64,000 bases of DNA. Source: Perilla frutescens (Eukaryota > Streptophyta > Magnoliopsida > Lamiales > Lamiaceae). Below the pieces are notes generated by a model that was not told the DNA's origin, ran no database searches, and was given only the letters and a program-made list of their open reading frames with translations. The stretch is taken from NCBI GenBank assembly GCA_026008535.1, contig BRKX01000004.1, positions 31,066,501-31,130,500 on the forward strand, written 5' to 3'. Shown here one piece after another: positions 12,641 to 24,010 of this stretch. Within the stretch, counting starts at the first letter, position 1. Each line of letters opens with the position of its first letter. Made by a program: the position numbers and the translations under genes.

Positions 12641-12896
12641 TCTATAAATACTCAATTGTTATATCACAATTTTTGAACTCCAATTTTTGTGTTCATGATT
12701 TTTGACCAATCTACTCTCTCTATTTGTTAAAATGTTTCTTATTTTGTAATTTGATTTATTACTGTTATGTTGCAGATAGAATATAACACTATTACTTCAA
12801 ATTCTCAAGAAGATGTGACTATTCATCTTTGGATGAAACCTTTGAAGTTCATTTGGTCAAGATCTATCATCTATATGCACATCGATACAAGGCCAG
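12641..12896 (+). other. TATA box, leader and exon-like segment inside Helitron D
   Basis: TATAAATA lies at 12643-12650, followed by a pyrimidine-bearing leader. A T-rich tract ending in TTATGTTGCAG (12775) looks like a plant 3' splice site. The next 120 bases are less AT-rich and read without stop in one frame (contains SQEDVTIHLWMKPLKF). A matching 5' splice site after it is not clear. Helitrons often carry host exons, so this may be a captured promoter and exon. I do not recognise the protein. Confidence 0.25.
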
Positions 12897-13689
12897 TAAT
12901 TTAATTTTGAGCTATTATAAAAATAAAATAGCGCGCATTGTATTCATCTTAATGTTGTGTAGCTAGAATGATTGTATCGTAATTATCTAAACATATTTTG
13001 TAGCTATTTTTATTTTGATGCAAAGACACATTATGATTTCATTATGTAGCCTCAATGGGATGTGACAACACTTCATACAGAATTTGGCTTGATTATGTGT
13101 TTATTATTTTATAATTTCTTCAACTAATATATCACCTATTTTATAAATAGTTGTATCATATTACCACATGCATCCAACGCATTGTATCATTGGTAATTGC
13201 TTAACATTCTAAGTAGTAAATTAGATTTGATTGTTATGCTACAACTTACTGATCTTTACAAGCATGCATTCGGCTATATTTGTAATTTTGAAGAAACGTC
13301 CAACAAATGAAATCGAAAAGTGAATCCATATAAATTTATATAAAAATATTAATTAATTCAATTTCAAAGAAACATTAAGAATTGGTTGTGATTAATTAGG
13401 TTATGACCATATTTCTTAACTTTTACAATAATATTTTATTCATTAATACCGGTTCAAACTAGGTATTTTATAAAGATGATTAATAATTTATTTTGATATG
13501 TTATTTTATAAACATGATTAATAATTTATTAATGGTACCATAAATTACTTAAATTAACCTCAATTGATTAAAACGGAAGCATTTTTTGAACTTTTAAATA
13601 AATGAAATATTGTTAAATTAAAAAATTTAAATATATTTAAATTTGCAATCTTAAATATATGAAATATATTTTAAGCAATTTAACTTCAT

Positions 13690-14580
13690 AGATTTTAATT
13701 TTTCAAACTAAAGTTATCCCACATGAAAAATCTCAACAAATATTTTTTTTGAATAAACAAATTATAAATTGTATGCCAAGCACTAGAATCATCACACTTT
13801 CTCAGTCTTTCAATTAAGATTTGTAATATTTGATTTTATCAGTTTAATATTAAATATATTTTAAATTTTAAATTTTAAATATTGTAAAATTTTATATAAA
13901 TATATTAAAATTAAAAAAATTCAATAGTTAATTTGAAATTTAAATATATATTAAATTTATTATAAACAAATAAATCTTATGTATTTTTATTTCTTAAACT
14001 AAATTTATATCATGTCAAATAACCAACGATACTGATTTGAACTGACAAATTATAACTTGTGAGATCCCAACAAATGAACCTTGCCAACTTTCTCGATCTT
14101 TCAACTTAGATAAAGTATGATTATCTAATTTTATCAGTTTAATATTAAATAAAATTTTCAGTATGTAGATTTTAAATAAATACATTCAAAATTCAAATAC
14201 TAAACATTCAAATTTTAAAAATAAATATATATGTTTGCAATTTTAATTGTTTAAAATATATTCAAACCAATTAAATCTTATTTATTTGATTTTTTAAACT
14301 AATTTATTCGACTACGAAGAACCAATTCTAAAAAAAAAGTGTTGTTATGCACTAACAAATTATATTATTTTAAAATTTTCAATTTCACTAAATATATTAA
14401 AAAATAACAAATATATTTAAATTCAAAATATTAATGTATTTAAGTTTTATGTTTTAAACGTACAAATTATATTTTAAGCAATCAAATATAATTTTTTTTT
14501 TCATTTATCTCACATTGAAGAACCAACAAAATATTAATTTGCACAAACAAATTATAACTTAGAAGGCCATGCATTGAAAT
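13690..14580 (+). repeat. Degenerate tandem module in Helitron D, about 190-310 bp period
   Basis: The anchor ACAAATTATAA or a close form recurs near 13757, 14046, 14353 and 14541. Each is followed by related text, such as CTTTCAA-TTAGAT and ATTTTATCAGTTTAATATTA at 13830 and 14130. Reverse-complement versions appear in Helitron C (about 25390-25500 and 26650-26790). Confidence 0.5.
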
Positions 14581-15061
14581 TATTAGGAATGGCAATTATA
14601 TCCATGGTACCATGGGATGGGGTCAAATTTTACCTGCTGAAAATTCAACACGACATCAGTTTTGTCCGCTAGCCCGTCCCATTTCTTTCATTATTCAACC
14701 AACAATTACTATCAAGATAAATTATTGAAAATGAGAAAAATTAATTCAAATGATATTACAACAAATAATTCACATCATAGATCGAAACAAAAGATGAAAG
14801 ATTTTTTTTTTTTAATAGCAAGGCAATAAGGCATCAGATAATAAGTGAAGTAATAGCGTACATCAAAATTCAACGTTAAACATAAGATAATTTATTATCA
14901 TTTAGCAAATGGATACCCGAAGGGCACCCTTTCCCCGGGATAATCTAGACCACGCATTTGTCTCTAATTAATTTAGGATGGTACCTGGGTCAATTTAAAG
15001 GGCGAGAGGAAGCGATTCCGTCCCCGCAACGTCCTGTTACATTCTTAGGAATTATGACCAC

Positions 15062-15169
15062 ATTTTTTTTAACTCACACACCCGACCTGTGGTATTGAGG
15101 AGGTTCGAACTCGTGACCTTTGGTTTCCAAGCAATCTCACTCCACCACTAGGCCATCCCCACCGGGACG
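15062..15169 (-). mobile_element. tRNA-derived SINE, minus strand
   Basis: On the minus strand the element has a Pol III A box TGGCCTAGTGG (15145-15155) and, 34 bases on, a B box GTTCGAACC (15102-15110), ending in a short A tract. Identical 14-bp flanks GGAATTATGACCAC (15048-15061 and 15170-15183) are the target duplication. Body length is about 108 bp, at the short end for plant SINEs. The boxes are intact, so transcription is possible in principle. Confidence 0.85.
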
Positions 15170-16207
15170 GGAATTATGACCACTTTTTCAAACTTTCACC
15201 TGAGATCAAGTGTAAGTATCTGATTCTATTCGTTTAATATTACATTAAATTCTTCGTGTAAATCGATCGGATTGCATTTAGAAGAAATGTACCTTGAAAC
15301 GCGTGGCCTATTAGGAAGCATCATCAAACCAATCATAATCTTTGAAAAACTTATTTAAATATTTTGAACTTTTCAATTAAATATATTCAAATTTAAAATT
15401 TAATATACGTGTGTGTGTATATATATATATATTCAAATTTAAAAATATTAATATATTTTAAATATTTAGAGATCAAGTATAAGTATATGATTTAATTCTT
15501 TTAATATTAAATTAAAATTTGAAGCCAAATCAGATGGCATTCAGGGGAAATGCAACTTGAAGGGCATGACTTAGACTACAAATAACAGCAACCAACTCAA
15601 TCATTCAACCACTTAAATATTTAATTAATTTCTCTCTCTTCGACATCATTGATATTCATTCAATCCAAATGATAATAAATTATCTATGACCACCCAACCA
15701 TCCAACCAAAATATTATATATAATTCTTTTATTTTAGTTTATTTAAGATTAAAATATTACTTGTAATAAAAATAATATAAAAAATTACAATTATAACATG
15801 AAAATGAAAATATTCCAAAAAGAAAAATTGAGCAATAAATAGCCAACACCAAAAATAATACAAACTAAATTAACAACATAAATTACATGTTCACAACAAT
15901 TAAATTACATTTCCTAAAATTACAAAAAAAAATCATACCAACTAAACGATATTTCCTAAAATAAAATCACACTTATTAAATGACATTTCCTAAAATTACA
16001 TAAAATAAAAATTTATTGTTTGAACATATAGAAAACTATAGAAAAAAATAGATAATTTTAAAGTGTGTTAAAATATAGCAAAATTGACGTATATTTATAG
16101 AGAATGAAAAAAAAATATGAATTTTGGTGTATTTTTTATTTATTTTTATTATATTTTATAAAAAATATACTTATTATATATATATATATATTTAAATAAA
16201 ATTAATT

Positions 16208-16247
16208 GGCCAATAGGATGGAGATACTTGTCTCAATCCCATTGGCC
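16208..16247. repeat. Near-perfect 17-bp inverted repeat hairpin
   Basis: The arms GGCCAATAGGATGGAGA and TCTCAATCCCATTGGCC pair with two mismatches around a 6-nt loop. It may be a remnant of a TIR element; no flanking duplication was found. Confidence 0.6.
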
Positions 16248-18709
16248 AAAAGCATGGTTGGAATGAGACTAGCCTTGGTCTCAATAGATGAGTGGTCAAC
16301 CATCACTTTTTATAATTAACCATTTATTTATTTATTTTTTATTATTTGGTGATGTGGCGGTGTCCGCTGCAACACGTGATCTCCACTAGAAGTAGTTTTA
16401 GGAGAAAGCATCATCAAACCATGTCATCATATCCGAAAAGCTTATTTAGACCACTCCCGTCCACAAAACCTTCCCCCAACCGTTCATCACAAAAAGACAA
16501 AAAAAAAAAAGTTAAAATTGTAAATATTGAGCAATCGATCATGGTTTTGGTTGGTTGACCAAACCATTGATCAAGCCATTCTCAAATAATTTATGTATCG
16601 CAATCCATCTATATATTAATTATTAAATATAGTATAATCATTAATAAACTATATATATGGTATAAACAAAAAATAACATAAATATACGCACCCAATATTT
16701 AATCGATCACCTAAATATTTACACAAAAAAAGTCAAATCAACCCTATATAAACCCAATATATTATCTCCCAAATATATTACAAATCAATAATTATGCAGT
16801 CACTGATACTGTATATTTACCATAAATATAAATCTTGATACTTATATAAAATATGAGGATAAAATAGAACAATATTTTGCTCTTAATAATTAGATATTAA
16901 TATATTTGAAATCAATAATTACATTTGGACAAGTTATATAATAATTATCAACTAATCCTATATGTTATATGCATATTCCGTTACATCTAAATTGATTTAT
17001 AAGTTACCATAATTAGGTATACTTATACTATGATTTAATGTATCTTAATCTTGATATATGTATAAGCAAATAAGTATAAATTGAGAGTGGGGAAGAAAGG
17101 GTCGGTAGTTGACGACGGTGAGTCACTATAAATCTGTAGTTAAATGGGATGTCGTTGGCGGAATTTGCAATTAAAAAAGGAGGGAAGGCTAGGGAAGATG
17201 ATGCATATTTTTTTTTCAATTTGTTTATTAACATTTATTATATTATTTATTTAGTAGTGTGTAATGAAATTTTGTAGTGTGTGAAAGTAAGAAAACTGGT
17301 ATTTTTCTGATCTAAAAAATAATTATTTTTGAATTATTTTAATTAGTGGTGGGTAAATAAGATTTGGTGGTGTATTTTGAACACCCTGCATTTTATAATA
17401 ATCCAAAATTTATGCTTAAATTATGTTATTCACAAAATTGAAAATAGATCGGAAAGTGAAGATGAAATTAACATAGCAATATTAGTTGCAAATGACCAAA
17501 AAATTGTTGAGAAAGAATGAATCGATGGGAGCTAAAAAAGATAGAGGAAAAATTGAATAATGACAAACTATAAAAAAATAAAGACACTTTTTGGGATAAA
17601 TTTTTCATATATGAATATAATTTCATTATTTTAATATTTTAAAATTTTATTAGGTACATCGAAATTTATTGTAATGTTTTCCCCACATATCGCTATTCAA
17701 ATAAATATATTTTTATGTTAATTTTATTTTTGTATAGAAAATATTTAATTATTTTATTTAGCATAAAGTAATTATTTTTTTATTAATTTTTATGTTATCA
17801 TATAACAATGATCCATTTTAGACAAATAATTTCACTTACTAATATTGTTTCATGGAGTAGTTTATGCCTCTCAAATCCTAATTGAGTTTCAATTATAGAC
17901 GGGATCTTTATTCTAATTTTTAGAACTTTGATTGTTGGGCAATCAAATTATGCTAAATCATGTACATGTCGAAAATGAACATTTTTCTTAATTAGCAAAT
18001 TTATTTTATAACGAGCTTCAAATTTGCGAGAACCCATATTTGAGTATTTATATGCTACATACCTTATTTTATCCAAAAAATTATTTATGCCACACATTTC
18101 AAATTCTTTAACGTTTTCTTTAATTATTAGATATCAAATGTATATTTTATACATCATACATAAAAAAATGACCAATGTTTGATTTGACATTACGTACTAA
18201 CATTTTACAATAATACGAATTTATACATTCATATAATGATATGATGTTAAAAATGGAGTTTGAGATGTTTTGTACACATAAAATAAATGATGACGAAACA
18301 TTATTCAAATCCAGAAAGTGTTTAAAGCCGTGACAACTCTCCATCGATGACGTCTATTCACTTCACACACTCTAGAAGAATGATGAAGATGTATATATTA
18401 CAAGAATTTTCTTAAATGTGTTTAACATATTTTTTTTCTTCTTCTTAATTGTTCTCATTGTGCTTAAAATCATAAATAATTCAAAATATAGTTGTAATTG
18501 ATTTTAGGTGGACAAATTATAAATGTTATTTATTTTATTGGGCACAAGGAATGAAAATTTATTAATAAATATGTGTTGTCTACCGATAAAATATAATAAC
18601 GGATAAACTTGACTATAATATTATATATTATGTATATATTTTATGATTGTTTCTATTAATTATTTAATCATAATTTAATTATTTTATTTATAAAAAATAT
18701 CTACTATAC

Positions 18710-18712
<3 letters not shown>

Positions 18713-18749
<37 letters not shown>
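18713..18749. repeat. AT microsatellite
   Basis: About 18 AT units just upstream of the Helitron B terminal hairpin. Confidence 0.95.
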
Positions 18750-18750
<1 letters not shown>

Positions 18751-18758
18751 TGCCGACG

Positions 18759-18773
18759 CCGTGCAACGCACGG
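18759..18773 (+). terminator. Helitron B 3' terminal hairpin
   Basis: CCGTGCAACGCACGG forms a 6-bp stem with a 3-nt loop, eight bases before CTAG. Its stem is identical to that of Helitron A. Confidence 0.8.
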
Positions 18774-18875
18774 GTGTAATACTAGTGTGACATAAAAATA
18801 TGATTTGCATGAACATGGATTAATGAACAACCAAATGATCCTGCGGTGGTTTAATTCGAAAAAACCCCAATATAT

Positions 18876-19160
18876 CAGATGTTGTAGGACGACTTGAGGT
18901 CCTTCAGAGCCCACTATGACACCACTCTTGGTGATTTCTCCCATCATGTGGACACCACTATTGGTGACTTTAGGCAGCATCTGGATACCACCATTGACGA
19001 CTTCCATCAGGAGCTGGGCGACTTCAGACAGGAGGTCTACCATCGCTTTGATCAGGAGGATCAACGGATGAAAGCCCTCGAGAACAACTGGAATTTCTGG
19101 ATGCTCTACTATCCGTACCCACCACCACCTCCACCACTTTTTGACCCACCAGAGCAGTGA
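18876..19160 (+). pseudogene. Athila ORF1, C-terminal fragment
   Basis: The frame encodes DDLRSFRAHYDTTLGDF with repeated DTTIGDFRQ-type heptad-like blocks (DTTLGDF, DTTIGDF, DTTIDDF, ELGDFRQEV) that suggest a coiled coil. It ends in a proline-rich tail (YPYPPPPPPLFDPPEQ). It is nearly identical to the end of the minus-strand copy at 39370-39636. A TAG precedes the segment in both copies, so that stop predates their separation. Athila ORF1 (Pfam ATHILA family) is of unknown function and lies downstream of pol. Confidence 0.75.
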
Positions 19161-20369
19161 AGTTTTTTTTTATATGTTTTTCTGTGTTTCTGAGTTTCGT
19201 GTGTGTTTTTAGTTATGTTCGTATTTTTGTATCCTTTTGTTCACCCGTCGTTGGTTGTTCGTATTATTTTGTAGGAACCTGTACCTGTTTCCGGTCCTCT
19301 ACACCCTGTGATGTTCTCTCTCTCCTTTATTTTATCGCATCTCCTTTGCATACATTGAGGACAATGCATGAATTAAGTGTGGGGGGGTGAACTTGCGTTT
19401 TAGGTTTTATATTTTTAGATCATATTTTGGATTTTATGTTGGATTTTGTTATTGATTTAGGTTATATTTTGGATTATTTTGTTATGTGTTGTCTTTTGAT
19501 TTCTGCTTTGATTATGTTGTGAATTTTGTTTTATGTCTCCCACCTAGCGTGATTGTCTTGTTCAATGGTCAAACTTGGGAATTCGGAATATGAATCTTCA
19601 AGGAATGATTTTTGAGTCGATCATGATAAGGAAATTGTTCTCATTGTTTCACCTTAGAGCATGAATTGCCATAAGAATGATGATCATGATTTGATGATTT
19701 GTGTTGTGGGATCTTATTCTCCAAGAATTAGGAAGCGTGTTGATTTCTTTGCATGATGAATAAGTATTCTCATTAAATCATCGTTCCACTTTGGTATATA
19801 AAAAAAAATAAGAGGACAATAAGGATCTCTGCTCATGTATTGTCGACTATGAGCATGGGAAATCATGCAAGGACAATGGGGATTTCTTCCCTAAGGACTT
19901 AACCTTGTGAATTTTGATCCACATCCTCTTTGGTAAATTGTTAAATAAATGGGAGTTTCATTCTGGATTCTACTCCTATCATGTGTGCCAATTCTTTCGA
20001 ATTTTACATGATGAGTATGGGAAACCACATTAGGAAGCTCGGCTTTTATCTTGATGATTCTACCTAATGATTTTGTCCTATGATTGCATCCCCTAAATCA
20101 AGTAGTTAATTTGAAATTGTGATTTTAGAAATAAGTAGGAGATGATTTAAAGGGATACTTGTTCCATTTGGATTGAGTCTAATATGTCTTCCATATTCTT
20201 GTTTGAATAAGCAACACACCTGATTTGATGATTGTTTTCGCTTTCTTGGATGATAAATGCTTTAGTGTGAAACCATGTGAAATGATTTAATATGCATGAT
20301 CATCTTGAGAACCATCCCTTCTTACTTCATGTTCTGAATGACTTGTTTGCTTGAGGACAAGCAAAATGC

Positions 20370-20384
20370 TAAGTGTGGAGGAGT
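20370..20384 (+). promoter_or_regulatory. Athila polypurine tract
   Basis: AAGTGTGGAGGAGT lies immediately before TGTTTAGTG, the LTR start shared with the solo LTR at 28603. Confidence 0.65.
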
Positions 20385-20940
20385 TGTTTAGTGTTTATTT
20401 GTACTATTTTATGGTAGGAATTTTGTATCTTTAATATGTGTATTTCCAGTATTTTTGTGTTGATTTTATGTTTTTATCTTCACTTTTGCTCTTGTGGTAG
20501 AATATGTCAGATTTGTGCAAAACTTGAGCTTTTTTTTCCAAAAGAAGGATTTTAGGGCATAAAGATGGCAAGGGTGCGAAGCTTCAAGGTAAAGCTCCAA
20601 CTTATGAGTCAAGCTGAGGAACCAAACTGATGGCTGAGCCAAAATAGCACCCTAAACTGATCAGTTTTGGGGTCAAACTGAAGATTCCAAGCTGGAGCCA
20701 AGGGCTTGGAGCTGAATTGGAGCCGCAGCTGAAGAACCGAGAGCTGAGCTTGAAACACAACTGATGAGATAAGCCCCAACTGATAAAGCAAAACTGAAGG
20801 AGCTCAGCTGAAGCGTCAAAACTGGAGGCGAGAAGCTAGAGCTGAAGACAAAGCTGGGGACTGGAGCTGAGCAGTCCCGCCGGTGCAGAGACCCCCACGA
20901 CCGCGGGGCAGTGCCTACTGCAAAGTGCCCCTGCGCGTGA

Positions 20941-21101
20941 GGGAAAGGTGAACTCGAGGCCCACTAGTCGGTGAACGGATTCCCAACATTGGTATCAGAG
21001 TTCGGTTCAGTCGAGGATAGTGGGCCACGATGGTGTGGGAGTTTGCCTCAAAAGTGACCTCCGGTTGTCTTCGTGACTGTGTACCGTTGGAGGGGATGTG
21101 T
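20941..21101 (+). mobile_element. TRIM fragment, plus orientation: LTR end, PBS, internal part
   Basis: LTR residue 20941-20988 ends GATTCCCAACA. A PBS TTGGTATCAGAG (20989-21000) and about 100 bases of internal sequence follow. It is the inverted counterpart of 21910-22064, with nearly identical text from GTGAACGGATTCCC to GGAGGGGATGTGT. Confidence 0.8.
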
Positions 21102-21701
21102 CTCCAAGATTAACATAACATTCAGGGCCGGGCCGGGATGAATGGCACGCGTGGGGGCTTTGCCTTCATAGGCCCATCATAAAAGCCTACTTCTTAATCA
21201 ATTGACCCACTAAAAAAAGAGAGCTAAAATAAACAACTCCAAACTTCATTAAATATTCGATGTAGGATAAGGACAAAACCAAAGATCAAAGACAAAGTTG
21301 TTATCCATTTCCAACAAATATATATATATATATATATTCTCATTTTGTGATCTTAGTATTTATGAAAAAAATATATTTCGATGTTAATTGAATCGTGCAT
21401 TTATCATTGTATAAAAGTTTAACTAATCTTGGTTGTCGAAATTTTAGGGATAAAATCTAAATCTTTGTTTGTAATGCATGCATTTCGTGATTTACAATGT
21501 TTACCAAGTTTTATAGTGGAAAATTAGAATACTAAAAAACTCAAGTAAAAATAAGGTTTAATTGTAAAAAAATAAAATAAAAAATCACCTCTTTTGAACA
21601 AATTTGCAATTTAAATACGATTTTCAAAATGTTACTATGATATCCCAAACTTTTAATTTGTATCAATATAGACAATCTAGAAAAAAATTTGACAAATAGA
21701 A
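21102..21701. other. Sequence between the inverted TRIM copies, no gene seen
   Basis: AT-rich, with a GC-richer start (GGGCCGGGCCGGGATG at 21124) and an AT microsatellite near 21318. No domains, ends or homology to other parts of the window were recognised. Confidence 0.5.
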
Positions 21702-22064
21702 TGTTGGGTACCCGTTCACCGACTAGTGGGCCTCGAGTTCACCTTTCCCCCATATTAGTACGATATTGTCCGCTTTGGGCCAAGCCCGCACGGTTTTCAC
21801 TTTGGGCATCTCCCAAAAGGCCTCATACTAATGGGGTAGGTAAACTCCTTATATCCAAGCCAACCCTTGGATATATTTATGATGTGGGACTTGGATTGAC
21901 ATCCCAACAATCATCCCCTCAAACCAAGGAACACATCCCCTCCAACGGTACACAGTCACGAAGACAACCGGAGGTCACTTTTGAGGCAAACTCCCACACC
22001 ATCGTGGCCCACTATCCTCGACTGAACCGAACTCTGATACCAATGTTGGGAATCCGTTCACCGG
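21702..22064 (-). mobile_element. TRIM retrotransposon, minus strand, 5' LTR truncated
   Basis: On the minus strand, a 3' LTR of 208 bp (21909 to 21702) starts TGTTGGGATGTC and ends TACCCAACA. A PPT, TTTGAGGGGATGAT (21910-21923), precedes it. The internal domain is only 134 bp (21910-22043), with PBS TTGGTATCAGAG at 22032-22043. A 5' LTR remnant of about 20 bp (CGGATTCCCAACA) follows. Short LTRs, a tiny non-coding interior, a PBS and a PPT define a TRIM. The long open frame across this region is chance. Confidence 0.8.
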
Positions 22065-23403
22065 CGCGTGGAATTCCAGCCCCGCCGGCACGGGGTGGTC
22101 AGTTCGAGCCTTCCTTGATCAGTTTCAGTCATGATCAGTTTTGCTCTCCTCAATCAGTTTCAAGATGTGTTCCGGGAGCTTTAATCTTTAATACTTTCCA
22201 TCCACTTGGCCAGCAGGAGAATTAATTGGGCAAAAACTTTTTAGAGCCTAGAGAAGTAGAAGGAGTTTGGGATTAAAAATCCCCTAATAACTACACCCTT
22301 TTCTATCTCTCTTCATCAACCAATAAATCACCAACTCTCCATTACCATTCACATACAGATCCGAACACCACTTCATATATAACATCCACACACTCCATCC
22401 TCTCATAATTCATTACACATTTTTTTCACACTTCACCATCCAACACCACCACCGTTCCAGAGAGAGAGAGAGAGAAAAGAGGAGGAAAAGAGGCAAGGAA
22501 TCTTAAGCTTAAGGAAGAAGGCACGAGAAGAGGAATCCAACTCCAAGCCATCCACGGAAGCTAGACTTGCTCGAGGATCTCCACTTTTGGTATTTCTTTT
22601 TTTAGCTTAGCTCATTGTGGGGATTTGTCCCAAAACTCTCGAGACAACAAACATTGTAAGATTTTATATTTTATTATCTTTTAATTTATGTAATGAAGAA
22701 CTTTTATGATGTTTGTGTTGTTTTGATCATGATGATGGGATAATTTCTTACATTAGGGGGTAGATAATCGATTTGGTTTCAATCCATGCTTGTGATAGTT
22801 GATTTCTTGTTGTTAAAATTGTGCTTGTTTATGTTGGGTACTTGATCACTACTTAGCATTGCTAGGCTTTAGATGAGACCGAGAGGAGATTCTATAGCCG
22901 ACTAAGGTTCCTTCAACGTTAGGTGGACTGGGTACATAAGCCTAATTGTTAATCTTGTTCGTATAATATAGCAGATGGGGGTTTAACAGATTAACGGTGA
23001 CAATAAATGAAGTTAAGCCACTTGACGGGGTCTATTGTACGTCTAGGATTAACATAATCAACTTGAATCAAGCTAGGAGAGAAACTAATGAGAGAATCTA
23101 CACTCTAATGCTCTTCTCATAATCTTTTCATTCCTTTTTGTTATTGTTGGCATTGCTTAGTTAATTTTATTGCTTAAATTTGGTAGTTTAGTCAAAACCA
23201 TCCAACCCTTGATTAGAATGTTTAGGTTGCATTTTAATTTCATAAACATGTTTCCGTGCATAACAGAAAAAGATAATCGCCCTGTTAAGATTTCCTCGAC
23301 AGACACGATTCGGGTTAGCTCACCGCCCTACAATTGACCCCATCCTCTTACGGGTCTGGTTCATAGTAATTTTGCATGTATAGTCGAACTTGGAAACCAA
23401 TCA

Positions 23404-24010
23404 TTGTTGAAAAATTATTATAGTGTCTTATAAGCTCATGAAAAGAGAAAAGAAAAAAAAGAAGAAAAAAATGTATAAAGAGAGCATAAAAGACCTATTG
23501 GTATTTTTCTTTGTTGAAAATTCAACATGAATTATTTAGTGATTTGTTATATTGTGAATAGTGATTGGAGAAGAAAAAAGAAAACTAAACATTCATGAGA
23601 ATTGTTATGTTCTGGTGGTGTTATTTAGAGTAATGGAGATTTGCAACCTTGATTATTTCAAATTTGTCACATAGCCAAATATTTCCCTACCTATTCGAAG
23701 AGCTTACATTACAACCAAATATAAAGTGCTTTCTGATTTTCAGTTTAGGCATACATTTTAGTGGTGGGGAGATAGACGATTTGCAAGCCTATGGTTGATT
23801 GTTGTATATTTCTGATTTAAGAGTACATCCTATGCACTTGAGTGTGGAGTGAATTTTTCCTATTTACCTTTCGAGAGGTCTGTAATTCCAATGAAATTGT
23901 TTGACGTGTTGTTGATTTTATCTGTCTAATCTTTCCATGTTTAATTTGACGCATATGGAGAAAATCCAAGGCAAGTATTATGATCATCACTTCATATATT
24001 CTCTTTTCTT
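23404..24010 (+). mobile_element. Probable Athila-type non-coding internal fragment
   Basis: After the LTR end there is no PBS. The A-rich AGAAAAGAAAAAAAAG tract near 23446, and phrases such as TTTGCAAGCCTATGGTTG and GCACTTGAGTGTGGAGTG, are like the Athila region between ORF1 and the PPT. This rests on recollection of such elements. No reading frame is notable. Confidence 0.3.

Larger units (their letters stand above)
11048..18785 (+). mobile_element. Helitron-type element D/B (possibly one 7.7-kb unit)
   Basis: The left end directly follows the CTAG of Helitron A. It carries ATATATAAAAACAAC and, 43 bases in, TTTTCCCGCC. The same box sits 50 bases inside the 5' ends of the two Helitrons at 24.4 and 27.4 kb. 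The right end has hairpin CCGTGC AAC GCACGG (18759-18773) and CTAG (18782-18785) followed by T. No other Helitron end was seen between, so a single element with nested insertions is the simplest reading. Two partial Helitrons is the alternative. No Rep/helicase was found. Interior modules around 13.7-14.6 kb resemble modules in Helitron C, supporting one family. Confidence 0.45.
18870..20384 (+). mobile_element. Athila-like internal 3' region, truncated at 5'
   Basis: Homology to the minus-strand Athila copy at 39231-39660 begins at ATCAGATGTTG. The segment contains the end of ORF1, then about 1.2 kb of non-coding DNA. Two purine-rich tracts occur: AAGTGTGGGGGGGTGAA (from 19375) and AAGTGTGGAGGAG (20370-20382), the latter directly before the LTR. 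The text GCTTGAGGACAAGC near 20352 is characteristic of the Athila 3' leader. Confidence 0.8.
20385..23403 (+). mobile_element. Athila-like 3' LTR, split by a TRIM composite
   Basis: The LTR starts TGTTTAGTGTTTATT and ends AAACCAATCA. These ends match the solo LTR at 28603-30577 (TGTTTAGTGG...ACCCAATCA). Shared internal marks include CAAAACTTGAGCTTTTTT near 20518, GGGGATTTGTCCCAAAACTC near 22619 and CTACAATTGACCCC near 23328. Taking out the insertion at 20941-22064 leaves about 1.9 kb, close to the 1975-bp solo copy. An AG microsatellite lies near 22458-22472 and a GC-rich patch at 20875-20940. Confidence 0.8.

Noticed and set aside
15095..15160. Candidate tRNA gene (A and B boxes)
   Set aside because: No acceptor-stem pairing or anticodon arm, and 14-bp target duplications show it is a SINE.
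17028..17234. Minus-strand frame with hydrophobic N-terminus
   Set aside because: Isolated short frame in AT-rich Helitron interior with no homologous or promoter features.
21689..22225. 178-codon open frame
   Set aside because: It runs through the TRIM LTR, its PBS complement and into Athila LTR DNA; these are non-coding, and the peptide has no family features.
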